From: Rugamonas apoptosis
GTDB taxonomy: Bacteria > Pseudomonadota > Gammaproteobacteria > Burkholderiales > Burkholderiaceae_D
Assembly: GCF_014042355.1 (NCBI RefSeq)
Contig: NZ_JACEZU010000007.1
Coordinates: 310,001 to 374,000, forward strand
Length of the DNA stretch: 64,000 nucleotides
Direction of reading: 5' to 3'
Part shown: positions 30,529 through 39,208 of the stretch, in pieces
Numbering within the stretch: the first letter of the stretch is position 1
How the letters are laid out: each line of letters starts with the position of its first letter
Notes under the pieces: model-generated
Databases searched by the model: none
The model's input: only the letters and a program-made list of their open reading frames with translations
What the model was told of the DNA's origin: nothing
Made by a program: the position numbers and the translations under genes

Positions 30529-31203
30529 ATGCGATTTCTGAAGCTGATACTGGGCGCGCTGACCTTGAGCGCCATCGCCGTCACCGCAGCCGCGTCGCCG
30601 GCCGATCCCAAGGCGGGCGTGGAATACCAGGTGCTGCCTACCCCGCAGGCGACGGATACCGGTAAAAAAGTGGAAGTGCTGGAGTTCTTCGCTTACTACT
30701 GCCCTCATTGCTATGCCTTCGAGCCGTCACTGGAAGCGTGGATCAAGAAACAGGGCGACAACATCGTCTTCAAGCGCGTGCATGTTTCGGGCGGCGACAG
30801 CGTGTCGCCCCAGCAGAAGCTGTACCTGACGCTGGACGCCATGGGCCTGATGAACGACCAGATGCACAACAAGATCTTCAACGAGATGCATGTTGCGCAC
30901 AACCGCATGAACCGCGATGAGCTGGCGTTCGACTTCGCGGCCAGGCAGGGCATCGATCGCCAGAAGTTCATGGACACCTACCGCTCGTTCGGCATCGGCG
31001 GCCGTATCCGCCACGTCAACGCGCTGATGGACGCCTACCATGTGGACTCATGGCCGATGGTGGCCATCGACGGCCGCTTCGTCACCTCCCCTTCGCTGGC
31101 CGACGCGGGCAGCAAGTCCGCCAACTCGGAAGCCCAGCTGCACGCGCAAGCGCTGCAGGTGATGGATGCGCTGGTGGCCAAAGCCAAAGCGGAAAAGAAA
31201 TAA
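30529..31203 (+). CDS. dsbA: Thiol:disulfide interchange protein DsbA
   Basis: The 224-residue periplasmic protein introduces disulfides into exported proteins. It has a signal peptide (cleavage near residue 22), the active site C58-P-H-C61 in FFAYYCPHCYAFEP, and a helical insertion. The cis-proline loop reads DSWPMVAIDG. CAGGAG lies just upstream of the ATG. The argS-SPOR-dsbA order is common in betaproteobacteria. Confidence 0.95.
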   Translation: MRFLKLILGALTLSAIAVTAAASPADPKAGVEYQVLPTPQATDTGKKVEVLEFFAYYCPHCYAFEPSLEAWIKKQGDNIVFKRVHVSGGDSVSPQQKLYLTLDAMGLMNDQMHNKIFNEMHVAHNRMNRDELAFDFAARQGIDRQKFMDTYRSFGIGGRIRHVNALMDAYHVDSWPMVAIDGRFVTSPSLADAGSKSANSEAQLHAQALQVMDALVAKAKAEKK

Positions 31204-31243
31204 CGATGTCCGCGACCGGCGCGACCGCCCACACCTGCGCAGC

Positions 31244-32029
31244 ATGACGCCGCAACGCGTCTTCATCACCGGCGCGTCGAGCGGCATCGGCGCGGCGCTG
31301 GCCGCGCGCTACGCGGCCCAGGGCGCCACGCTGGGATTGCTGGCGCGCCGCAAGGACGCGCTGGACCAGCTGATCGCCGCCCTGCCCAATTCCGAACGCC
31401 ACCGCGCCTACGCGGCCGACGTGCGCGACCACGCGGCCATCGCCGCCGCCGCGCAAGCGTTCATGGCGCACGCGGGCGGGGCCGACGTGGTGATCGCCAA
31501 CGCCGGCATCTCGGCCGGCACGCTGACGGAATACGCGGAAGACCTGGCCGTGTTCGACGCCATCATCGCCACCAACGTGGTGGCCACGGCCGCCACTTTC
31601 GCCCCCTTCATCGCCGCCATGAAAGCGCAGTCCACGCCCACCCGGCTGGTGGGTATCGGCAGCGTGGCCGGCATACGCGGCCTGCCCGGCGCGGAAGCGT
31701 ACAGCGCGTCGAAGGCGGCGGTGATCAGCTACTGCGAATCGCTGCGGCTGGAACTGAAACCCTACGGCATCCGCGTGGTGACCATCTGTCCCGGTTATAT
31801 CGACACGCCGATGACGCGCCACAATCCCTATCCCATGCCGTTCCTGATGCCGGTGGAGCGCTTCGCCGCCGCCGCCGTGGACACCATCGCCGCCGGCCGC
31901 AGCTACGCCGTGATTCCGTGGCAGATGGGCGTGGTCGCCAAACTCCTGCGCCTGCTGCCGAACGCGCTGTATGACCTGGCTTTCGGCAAGGCGCCGCACA
32001 AGCCGCGCCAGCCGGCCAACTCCCTGTAA
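31244..32029 (+). CDS. Short-chain dehydrogenase/reductase
   Basis: The 261-residue SDR has the NAD(P)-binding motif TGASSGIG (9-16), NAG at 86-88, and the catalytic S140, Y153 and K157 (YSASK). The R in LLARRKD after beta-2 suggests NADP(H) preference. After the core comes PGYIDTPMT and a C-terminal membrane-near hydrophobic segment. The substrate is unknown. The gene lies 40 bp after dsbA and 4 bp before birA. I use ATG 31244; upstream in-frame codons overlap the dsbA end and look non-coding. Confidence 0.88.
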   Translation: MTPQRVFITGASSGIGAALAARYAAQGATLGLLARRKDALDQLIAALPNSERHRAYAADVRDHAAIAAAAQAFMAHAGGADVVIANAGISAGTLTEYAEDLAVFDAIIATNVVATAATFAPFIAAMKAQSTPTRLVGIGSVAGIRGLPGAEAYSASKAAVISYCESLRLELKPYGIRVVTICPGYIDTPMTRHNPYPMPFLMPVERFAAAAVDTIAAGRSYAVIPWQMGVVAKLLRLLPNALYDLAFGKAPHKPRQPANSL

Positions 32030-32033
32030 TGCC

Positions 32034-32834
32034 ATGAACAGCACCGCCTCGTCCCTCCTGTCGGCCAGCGCCATCACGGAGCGCTGCGCCTCCAGCGCCA
32101 GCCATATCGCGATTGAAGTGGTGGCCGAAACCGGTTCCACCAACGCCGACCTGCTGGGCCGCATCGGCCAATTGCGCGGCCCCGTGCTGCGCATCGCCGA
32201 ACGCCAGACGGCCGGACGGGGCCGCGCCGGCCGCCCATGGTTGTCCGCCCCCGGCGCCACGCTGACGTTCTCGCTGGCCTGGCATTTCAAAGGCGGCTTG
32301 CATGCCATGGCCGGCCTGCCGCTGGCCGTGGGCGTGGCGTTGGCCGAGACCCTGGGATCGCTGGGCGTGCCAGTACAGCTCAAGTGGCCCAACGACGTGC
32401 TGCGCGACGGGAAAAAGCTGGCCGGCATCCTGGTCGAAGCCCAGCAAGGCGCCGACGGCGGCTACTGGGCCGTGATCGGCGTGGGCCTGAACCTCATCAT
32501 GCCGGATGAACTGGAAGCACTGATCGGGCGCGACGCGGCCGGCGCACCCTGGCTGGCCCAGATGGACCGCAACGAACTGATGGCCACCCTGCTCAGCCGC
32601 CTGGCCGCCGTGCTGGCCGAATTCGACGACACCGGTTTCGCCCCGTTCTGCGAGCGCTGGAACGCGCTGCACGCATGGCACGGCCAGGACGTGACCATCA
32701 TGGACGGCGGCCAGGTGCTGCAGCAGGGCCGCGCCGCCGGCGTCGACCACAGCGGCCGCCTGCTGCTCGACACGGCCCTGGGCCGGGCCGAAGTGCTGTC
32801 GGGCGACGTCTCGCTGCGGCTGGTGCAACCATGA
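32034..32834 (+). CDS. birA: Biotin--[acetyl-CoA-carboxylase] ligase without DNA-binding domain
   Basis: The 266-residue enzyme activates biotin with ATP and attaches it to the carboxylase carrier protein. Motifs seen are ETGSTNADLL, ERQTAGRGRAGRPW (biotinyl-AMP loop), KWPNDV and KLAGILVE, plus the C-terminal SH3-like domain (GVDHSGRLLLDT). The N-terminal helix-turn-helix of E. coli BirA (321 residues) is absent, so it is a mono-functional ligase and unlikely to repress biotin genes. Its TGA overlaps the coaX ATG as ATGA. Confidence 0.94.
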   Translation: MNSTASSLLSASAITERCASSASHIAIEVVAETGSTNADLLGRIGQLRGPVLRIAERQTAGRGRAGRPWLSAPGATLTFSLAWHFKGGLHAMAGLPLAVGVALAETLGSLGVPVQLKWPNDVLRDGKKLAGILVEAQQGADGGYWAVIGVGLNLIMPDELEALIGRDAAGAPWLAQMDRNELMATLLSRLAAVLAEFDDTGFAPFCERWNALHAWHGQDVTIMDGGQVLQQGRAAGVDHSGRLLLDTALGRAEVLSGDVSLRLVQP

Positions 32835-33601
32835 TCCTGTTGATCGACGCCGGCAACACCCGCGTCAAGTGGGCGCTGGTGGCGGCCGACGCGCCGCTGG
32901 CCGCCTGGCTGGCGACGGGCGCCGTGCCGCACGCGGAGCTGGAACAACTGCCGGCCGTCTGGCAGCGGGCGCTGGCCAACCGCGGCGTGACCCGCGCGCT
33001 GCTGGCCAACGTGGCCGGCGCCGCGCTGCGCGAACGGCTGGAGCGGATCCTGCCGGCCGGGCTGGCCGAGGTGGCGTGGTTCGCCTCGCTGCCGGAACTG
33101 GCCGGGGTGCGCAACGGCTACCGCAATCCGGCCCAGCTGGGCTGCGACCGGTTCGCCGCCGCCATCGGCGCGCACGCGCTGGCGCCAGGGCGCGACGTGA
33201 TCGTGGCCACCTGTGGCACGGCCACCACCATCGACGCCGTGACGGCCGATGGGGCCTTCCTGGGCGGGATGATCCTGCCCGGCCTGGGCTTGATGGCCAG
33301 TGCGCTGGCGCGCAACACGGCGCAGTTGCCCCAGATCGCACAAGACGGTAAGCTGCCGGCAGGATTCGCCGACAACACGGACGACGCCATTCTCAGCGGC
33401 TGCCTGGCGGCGCAAAGCGGCGCCATCGAACATGCGTGCGCACTGCACGGCGCCAGCCTGTGCCTGATCTCGGGCGGCGCGGCGCCGTTCGTGGCGCCCA
33501 TGCTGAAAGTGCCGTACCGCGTGGTCGACAACATCGTGCTGACCGGTCTGCACGCGGCCAGCGGCGCCTTACCCGTAACCACTCTGGATAGCCCGTGCTG
33601 A
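32831..33601 (+). CDS. coaX: Type III pantothenate kinase
   Basis: CoaX phosphorylates pantothenate in the first step of coenzyme A synthesis. The 256-residue protein starts MILLIDAGNTRVKWAL (ATP-binding DxGNT) and has GCDRFAAAIGA, VATCGTATTIDAV and GGMILPGL, all typical of the type III family. The longer open frame upstream is a shadow of birA. It is translationally coupled with birA on its left and with the SPOR gene on its right (GTGCTGA overlap). Confidence 0.95.
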   Translation: MILLIDAGNTRVKWALVAADAPLAAWLATGAVPHAELEQLPAVWQRALANRGVTRALLANVAGAALRERLERILPAGLAEVAWFASLPELAGVRNGYRNPAQLGCDRFAAAIGAHALAPGRDVIVATCGTATTIDAVTADGAFLGGMILPGLGLMASALARNTAQLPQIAQDGKLPAGFADNTDDAILSGCLAAQSGAIEHACALHGASLCLISGGAAPFVAPMLKVPYRVVDNIVLTGLHAASGALPVTTLDSPC

Positions 33602-34308
33602 AATTTATCTTCTGGTCGCTGTTGGCAGTCAATGGCGCGCTGTTCGCGTATGGACAAGGCTACCTGGGCCACTTCAGCGGCAACGAACGCGAACCGGCGC
33701 GGCTCAAGAATCAGCTCAACGCCGACAAGCTGGCCGTGATCCCGGCCGAGAAAGCGACGGCCGCCGCATCGGCCACCGTGTCCACCAGCGCCAGCGCGGC
33801 CGCGTCGTCGTCAGCGTCGGCATCGGTGAAAGCGGGGCCGGAAGCGCTGGCCTGCGTCGAAATTGGCAATTTCGTGATCGGTGAAGCGCGCCGCTTTGAA
33901 AAGCTGCTGGAACCGCTGGACCTGGGCGACCGCCAGTCGCGCCACAACTTGCCCGGCACGGAAGTGTCGAGCTACATCGTATTCATCCCGCCGCAAGGCA
34001 ACAAGGAAGGCGCCGACAGAAAGGCGGGCGAACTGCGCGCACTGGGCGTGACCAATTATTTCGTGATGGCTGATTCGCAAACCATGCGCTGGGCCATTTC
34101 GCTGGGCGTATTCAAGACGGAAGGTGCGGCCCAGAATCAGCTGGCGGCGCTGGTCAAACAGGGCGTGCACAGCGCCCGCGTCGCGCCGCGCATGAGCGGC
34201 GGCAAGCAGCTGGCCTTCCAGTTCCGCGACATCGACACCGACATCAAGACCCGCCTGGACAAACTGCGCACCGGTTTCCCGAATGCGGAAACACGCAGCT
34301 GCAAATAG
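33595..34308 (+). CDS. Membrane-anchored SPOR-domain protein
   Basis: The 237-residue protein has an N-terminal hydrophobic anchor (LKFIFWSLLAVNGALFAY). A Ser/Ala-rich linker (about 58-80) leads to a C-terminal SPOR-like region from about 120 (SSYIVFIPPQ, then MRWAISLGVFKTEGAAQNQLAALVKQGVHSARV). The GTG start overlaps the coaX stop. A role in peptidoglycan binding at the septum is inferred from the domain. A coaX-SPOR pair is frequent in this order. Confidence 0.82.
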   Translation: MLKFIFWSLLAVNGALFAYGQGYLGHFSGNEREPARLKNQLNADKLAVIPAEKATAAASATVSTSASAAASSSASASVKAGPEALACVEIGNFVIGEARRFEKLLEPLDLGDRQSRHNLPGTEVSSYIVFIPPQGNKEGADRKAGELRALGVTNYFVMADSQTMRWAISLGVFKTEGAAQNQLAALVKQGVHSARVAPRMSGGKQLAFQFRDIDTDIKTRLDKLRTGFPNAETRSCK

Positions 34309-34311
34309 GCC

Positions 34312-34331
34312 CTGACGCAGCGCCGCGTCAG
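34312..34331. terminator. Short hairpin between convergent SPOR and rlpA genes
   Basis: CTGACGC and GCGTCAG, perfect 7-bp arms with a 6-base loop, span the junction and overlap the rlpA stop. No T-run follows on either strand, so termination is uncertain. Confidence 0.3.
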
Positions 34332-35392
34332 CGCTGGATCACGATCGGTTTCAACCCCTGCGCCGCCGGCAGGGCTTGTGCCGCCTGCAATGCCGCCTGG
34401 CGGGTGGCGAACGGGCCGCTGAACAGGCGGTGGACGGTGCCACCCTGCACCACTTCCAGCGATCCCAGATTACCCATCAGGCGCGCCAGCCGGCCGCGCA
34501 CGGTTTCCGCGTTTTCGGCGCGGGCGTAGGCGCCCAGTTGCAGGTAGAAGCCGCCCTTGTCGGCGCCGCTCGCGCCTGCGGCCGTGGCGCCGCCCTGCCC
34601 TCCGCCCTGCACCAGCGATTCGAATTCCGGCGATCCGGCCGCCGCCGCCGTGGCAGTCGTTGCCGTCGTCACCGGCTTGGGGGCTAGCACCAGCGGTGTG
34701 GTGGCCGATTGCCCGGCCGCGCGCGCGGCCAGCATGCGGTCGATCTCGGCCGGCAGGATGCGTTCGATCTGCAGTTCATGACTGCCCTTGCCCAGCAAGC
34801 CCAGTTTGAGCGCGGCCGTGTACGACACGTCGATCGCGCGATTCGAGTGGAACGGGCCCCGGTCGTTGACGCGCACGATCACTTGCGCACCTGTCGCCAC
34901 GTTGGTCAGCCGCGCATACGATGGAATCGGCAGCGTGGGATGGGCGGCCGTCATCTTGTACATGTCGTACAGCTCACCCGACGAGGTGCGCTGGCCGTGG
35001 AATTTCTTGCCATACCAACTGCCGACACCACGCTGCGTGTAGGGCTGATCATTCGTGATCGGGGTGTAGGTCTTGCCAAACACCACGTAGGGCCGGTTGG
35101 AACGGGGCAGCAGCGGATCGTTGCGCACTTCCGCGTCCGGCACGTCGGCCAGATTGGGCGGCGGATTGTCGCCCGGCCCATCGTCCTGATAATAGCCGCC
35201 GCGGCCGGAGCCGGCCGCCGGCAACGCCGGCACGCCAGGTTCGTTCCGTGCCGGTGTCTTGGCCACGCCGCCCGCCGGCCTGGGCACGGTGGCGGACGGC
35301 GCGCCTTGCTGCGGCACCGTGCCGCAGGCAGCCAGCGCCAGCAGCGCCGCCAGGCCCGCCGCTTTCAAGTAACCGTTTTTGGTCATAACCAT
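34328..35392 (-). CDS. rlpA: Septal ring lytic transglycosylase RlpA family lipoprotein
   Basis: The 354-residue lipoprotein has a type II signal peptide ending LAALLALAAC (lipobox) and a Pro/Gly-rich linker. The double-psi beta-barrel RlpA domain follows at about 115-215 (GVGSWYGKKFHGQRTSSGE, AHPTLPIPSYARLTN, VRVNDRGPFHSNRAIDVSY). After a Thr/Ala linker comes a C-terminal SPOR domain (FYLQLGAYARAENAETVRGRL). In Pseudomonas RlpA cleaves denuded glycan strands. ATG 35392 has AAGGA upstream; a second ATG at 35386 would remove two residues. It is downstream of rodA in the elongation cluster. Confidence 0.93.
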   Translation of the reverse strand: MVMTKNGYLKAAGLAALLALAACGTVPQQGAPSATVPRPAGGVAKTPARNEPGVPALPAAGSGRGGYYQDDGPGDNPPPNLADVPDAEVRNDPLLPRSNRPYVVFGKTYTPITNDQPYTQRGVGSWYGKKFHGQRTSSGELYDMYKMTAAHPTLPIPSYARLTNVATGAQVIVRVNDRGPFHSNRAIDVSYTAALKLGLLGKGSHELQIERILPAEIDRMLAARAAGQSATTPLVLAPKPVTTATTATAAAAGSPEFESLVQGGGQGGATAAGASGADKGGFYLQLGAYARAENAETVRGRLARLMGNLGSLEVVQGGTVHRLFSGPFATRQAALQAAQALPAAQGLKPIVIQR

Positions 35393-35556
35393 CTTGCCAT
35401 CCTTGTTATTTTTTCCCGGACGGCAAACCACGTCCGGTTGACGGCGCACGCGGCCGCCAACCGTGCATTATCGCTCAAACGGGCTAGCGGCCGCGCCACA
35501 CTGGTTTCAGCGCCGCCGGCAAGGCGGCGGCGGCAGGGGGGGGAATCAGGAGGGAA

Positions 35557-36669
35557 TCAGGTCTGGACCAGCTTGCGGTGGCGCTGGATGCTCATCAGGA
35601 TGCCGCCGCCCAGGCCCAGCGTGAGCAGCGCCGTGCCGCCGTAGCTCATGAACGGCAAGGGCACGCCCACCACCGGCAGAATGCCGCTGACCATGCCCAT
35701 GTTGACGAAGGCGTAGGTGAAGTAAATCATGGTGATGGCGCCGGCCAGCAGGCGGGTGAAGAAGTTGGGCGCGTTGGCCGCGATCATCAGGCCGCGCCCG
35801 ATCAGCAGCAGATACAGCACCATCAACACCAGGTTGCCCGTCAGGCCGAACTCCTCCGAGAACACGGCGAAGATGAAGTCGGTGGTGCGCTCGGGGATGA
35901 ATTCCAGGTGGGCCTGGGTGCCGTGGGTCCAGCCCTTGCCCGTGATACCGCCCGAGCCGACGGCGATGGTGGACTGGATGATGTGGAAGCCCTTGCCCAG
36001 CGGGTCGGAGGTGGGGTCGATCAGCGTCATCACGCGCTCGCGCTGGTAGTCGTGCATCACGGACCAGATCACGGGCAGGCTGGCCGCGCCCATCACCACC
36101 AGCCCCACCAGCGCCTTCCACGACAGACCAGCCAGGAAGATCACGCAGAACCCGGCCGCCACCACCAGCAGCGCCGTGCCCAGGTCGGGCTGCTTGGCGA
36201 TCAGGCCGACGGGAATGGCCAGCAAAATCGCCGCGATCAGATAGGAATGCCAGCGCAGTTGCCCGGCGCGCTGCTGGAAGAACCAGGCCAGCATCAGCGG
36301 CATGGCGATCTTCATGAATTCGGACGGCTGGATGTCGACCCCCAAATGCAGCCAGCGCCGCGCCCCCAGCTTGACGGTGCCGAACAGCGCCACCGCCAGC
36401 AGCAGCGCCACCGCCACCACATAGGCGGGAACGGCGATGCGCATCATCATCTGGGGCGTGATATTGGCCACCATCCACATCACCAGGAAGGCCATGAAGA
36501 TGTTGCGCAGCTGGTCCTCCACCTTGCCGGGGATGCCGATGCTGGCCGAGTACAGCGTCACCAGGCCGGTCGACAGCAGCAACACGATGATCAGGGCCAG
36601 CGGGCCGTCGAACACGGTGAAATAGGGGCGCATGCGGCGCCACAGCGAACGCCTTTCGTTGATCGGCAT
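35557..36669 (-). CDS. rodA: Peptidoglycan glycosyltransferase RodA (SEDS family)
   Basis: RodA polymerises lipid II into glycan strands during cell elongation together with PBP2. The 370-residue membrane protein has about ten transmembrane helices and the SEDS motifs: HLGVDIQPSEFMKI, KQPDLGTALL, GSGGITGKGW, FAVFSEEFGL and LPFMSYGGTALL. It lies 10 bp after mrdA. Length is standard. Confidence 0.96.
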   Translation of the reverse strand: MPINERRSLWRRMRPYFTVFDGPLALIIVLLLSTGLVTLYSASIGIPGKVEDQLRNIFMAFLVMWMVANITPQMMMRIAVPAYVVAVALLLAVALFGTVKLGARRWLHLGVDIQPSEFMKIAMPLMLAWFFQQRAGQLRWHSYLIAAILLAIPVGLIAKQPDLGTALLVVAAGFCVIFLAGLSWKALVGLVVMGAASLPVIWSVMHDYQRERVMTLIDPTSDPLGKGFHIIQSTIAVGSGGITGKGWTHGTQAHLEFIPERTTDFIFAVFSEEFGLTGNLVLMVLYLLLIGRGLMIAANAPNFFTRLLAGAITMIYFTYAFVNMGMVSGILPVVGVPLPFMSYGGTALLTLGLGGGILMSIQRHRKLVQT

Positions 36670-36679
36670 GGTGGCCTCC

Positions 36680-38662
36680 TTACTCGGTATTGCCGGGCGT
36701 TTCGGCGCCGGGCTTGGGTTCGCCGCTCACGCCCTGCTCGGCCTTGATATCTTCCATCGAACGCAGTTCGGCGTCCTCCTTCGGCACCTTGGTGGTCTCC
36801 TTCTCCTTCGGACGCTTGCCCAGCAGGTAGAAGTCGAGCGCCTTGCGCACGATGGGCGCGGCCACGCCGGCGCCAAAGCCGCCGTTCTCCACCACCACGG
36901 CGATGGCGATGCGCGGCTTGTCGGCCGGGGCGAAGGCGGTGTAGAGCGCGTTGTCGCGCAGGCGCTCGGCGATCAGGTTGGCGTTGTACTTCTCGTTCTT
37001 CTTGATGGCGATCAGCTGCGCCGTGCCGGTCTTGCCGCCCGAGGTGTAGCCGGCCCCGGCGAAGGCCTTGGCCGCCGTGCCGCCCAGCGTCACGCCCACC
37101 ATGGCGTTCTTGATGATGTCGATGTTTTCCTGCTTGAGCGGGATACGGTAGCTTTCCTTGGGCACCGTCAGCTTGCGCGCGCGCGTGACGCCATCCTCGA
37201 TGATCTTGACCAGGTGCGGCTTCATCACCACGCCGTTGTTGGCCAGGTTGGCCACGGCGTGCGCCAGTTGCAGCGGCGTGTAGCTGTTAAAACCGTTGCC
37301 GATGGAGACGGAGATGGTGTCGCCGCCCACCCACTTCTGGGCCGCCACGTTCTTCTTGAAGCGGGCACGCTTCCATTCCTTGGACGGCAGGATGCCGGTC
37401 TTTTCGTGTTCCAGGTCGATACCGGTCAGTTCCCCGAAACCGAACGGCTTCATGAAGTCATGGATGGCGTCGATGCCCATGTCGTTGCCGAGCATGTAGT
37501 AGTAGGTGTCGCACGATTCGACGATGGACTTGTACATGTCGACCGTGCCATGGCCGCCCGGTTTATCGTCGCGGAACTTGTGGCCGCCCAGCGTGAACGA
37601 ACCGGGGTCGAAGATGGTCTGCCCCGGCGTGCGCTTGCCCAGCTCCAGCGCGGCCAGCGCCATGAAGGGTTTGAAGGTGGAACCGGGCGGATAGGTGCCC
37701 GACAGGGGGCGGTTCACCATCGGCTTGTCGAGCGAGGTGTTGAGGTCGGACCAGCTTTGCGAGTCGATGCCGTCCACGAACAGGTTGGGGTCGTAGCCGG
37801 GGCGCGACACATAGGCCAGGATGTCGCCCGTCTCCGGCTCGATCGCCACCAGCGCGCCGCGCCACTCGCCAAACGCTTCCTCGATCACCTTCTGCAGTTC
37901 GATGTCGATCGACAGGATCAGGTTGTTGCCCGGCGCAGCCGCCGTGCGCGACAGCGTGCGGATGGCACGCCCGCCGGCCGACACTTCCACTTCCTCGTAG
38001 CCGGTGGTGCCATGCAATTGGCGCTCGTAGCTCTTTTCCAGCCCTTCCTTGCCGATATGGTCGGTGCCGTTGTAGTTGGCCGCGTCGTCCGTTTCCTCGA
38101 TGGCCTTGGCCTCGGCCTGGTTGATGCGGCCGATGTAGCCGATCACGTGCGAGGCCAGCTCGCCCAGCGGATACTGGCGGAACAAACGGGCCTGGATCTC
38201 CACGCCGGGGAAGCGGAAGCGCTGGGCCGAGAAACGGGCCACTTCCTCGTCAGTCAGGCGGGAGCGCAGCGGCACGCTCTCGAAGTTCTTCGATTCCTCC
38301 AGCAGCTTCTTGAAGCGTTTGCGGTCCTTGGCTTCGATCTGGATCAGCTTGGCCAGTTCATCGATCGTCTCGTCGAGCGTCATGCGCAGCTTGGACGGCG
38401 TCACTTCCAGCGTGTAGGCCGAGTAGTTGCGGGCCAGGACCACGCCGTTGCGGTCCAGGATCAGACCCCGGTTCGGTTCGATCGGCACCACGGCGATGCG
38501 ATTCTCCTCCGCCTGCGCCGCGTAGTCGCTGTGCTTGACCACCTGCAGCCAGATGAAGCGCGCCAGCAGCAGGCCAAAGCAGACGAACACCATCAAGCCC
38601 AGCGCCGTCAGGCGCAGGCGGAACAGGTGCAGTTCGCGTTCCGTGTTCTTCAGTTCAGTCAT
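36680..38662 (-). CDS. mrdA: Penicillin-binding protein 2
   Basis: This transpeptidase cross-links peptidoglycan in the elongasome. The 660-residue protein has one N-terminal membrane anchor (ALGLMVFVCFGLLLARFIWL), a pedestal domain, and the transpeptidase domain. The active-site motifs are S328-T-F-K331 (PPGSTFKP), the SxN motif in SIGNGFNS and SGGKTGTAQ. The C-terminal tail is charged (KEKETTKVPKEDAEL). It lies between mreD and rodA on the minus strand in the typical order. Confidence 0.96.
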   Translation of the reverse strand: MTELKNTERELHLFRLRLTALGLMVFVCFGLLLARFIWLQVVKHSDYAAQAEENRIAVVPIEPNRGLILDRNGVVLARNYSAYTLEVTPSKLRMTLDETIDELAKLIQIEAKDRKRFKKLLEESKNFESVPLRSRLTDEEVARFSAQRFRFPGVEIQARLFRQYPLGELASHVIGYIGRINQAEAKAIEETDDAANYNGTDHIGKEGLEKSYERQLHGTTGYEEVEVSAGGRAIRTLSRTAAAPGNNLILSIDIELQKVIEEAFGEWRGALVAIEPETGDILAYVSRPGYDPNLFVDGIDSQSWSDLNTSLDKPMVNRPLSGTYPPGSTFKPFMALAALELGKRTPGQTIFDPGSFTLGGHKFRDDKPGGHGTVDMYKSIVESCDTYYYMLGNDMGIDAIHDFMKPFGFGELTGIDLEHEKTGILPSKEWKRARFKKNVAAQKWVGGDTISVSIGNGFNSYTPLQLAHAVANLANNGVVMKPHLVKIIEDGVTRARKLTVPKESYRIPLKQENIDIIKNAMVGVTLGGTAAKAFAGAGYTSGGKTGTAQLIAIKKNEKYNANLIAERLRDNALYTAFAPADKPRIAIAVVVENGGFGAGVAAPIVRKALDFYLLGKRPKEKETTKVPKEDAELRSMEDIKAEQGVSGEPKPGAETPGNTE

Positions 38663-38695
38663 GCGGGTAAATCAGGTCGGTCAAAAAGAGGATGC

Positions 38696-39208
38696 TCAGA
38701 TCGGCCGCGTGTGATCGCGGTCGACAGCGCGCCGTTGGGGCGCCAGCAGCAGCCAGGTGGCCAGCGGCCACAAGGCGACGGCCACCGCGCTTTCCAGGAA
38801 ATAGAACCAGCCGGGGAATTTACCCGACACCATGAAGCGTATGCCCAGTTGCACCGACTGCGCCATCAGCAGCAGCGGGAACACGTGCATGGCCTGCGTC
38901 ATGAGCGGGAACCACAGCACGCGCCGGTGCAGCATGATGGCGAAATAGGACAGCAGCGTGTAGGCCAGTGCGTTCTCGCCCAGCAGCGTGGAATCGTGCA
39001 CGTCCATCAGCAGGCCGAGGAAGAAGGCGGTGCCGATGCCCACCTTGCGCGGCTGGTGCACGCCCCAGAACACCAGCACCAGCGCCACAAAGTCGGGCGT
39101 GCCGATGAAATTCCCCCAGGGCAGGAGGTTGAGCAGGAAAGCGCAGAACAGGCTGAACGCGATGAACAGCGGACTGACTGGCAGCAGGATGTAGTGGGGA
39201 CGGTTCAC
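38696..39208 (-). CDS. mreD: Rod shape-determining protein MreD
   Basis: The 170-residue membrane protein has about five helices (LFIAFSLFCAFLLNLLPW, FVALVLVFWGV, GTAFFLGLLMDVHDSTLLG, LSYFAIMLHRRV). The GLLMDVHDSTLLGENAL segment is characteristic of MreD. I chose the GTG at 39208, which overlaps the mreC TGA as GTGA and has AAGGAGG just upstream; the longer frame to 39562 is a shadow of mreC. It links MreC to the elongation machinery. Confidence 0.92.
   Translation of the reverse strand: MNRPHYILLPVSPLFIAFSLFCAFLLNLLPWGNFIGTPDFVALVLVFWGVHQPRKVGIGTAFFLGLLMDVHDSTLLGENALAYTLLSYFAIMLHRRVLWFPLMTQAMHVFPLLLMAQSVQLGIRFMVSGKFPGWFYFLESAVAVALWPLATWLLLAPQRRAVDRDHTRPI

Noticed and set aside
28033..30708. 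Minus-strand open frame antisense to argS and the SPOR gene
   Set aside because: Covers two well-supported plus-strand genes and has shadow composition.
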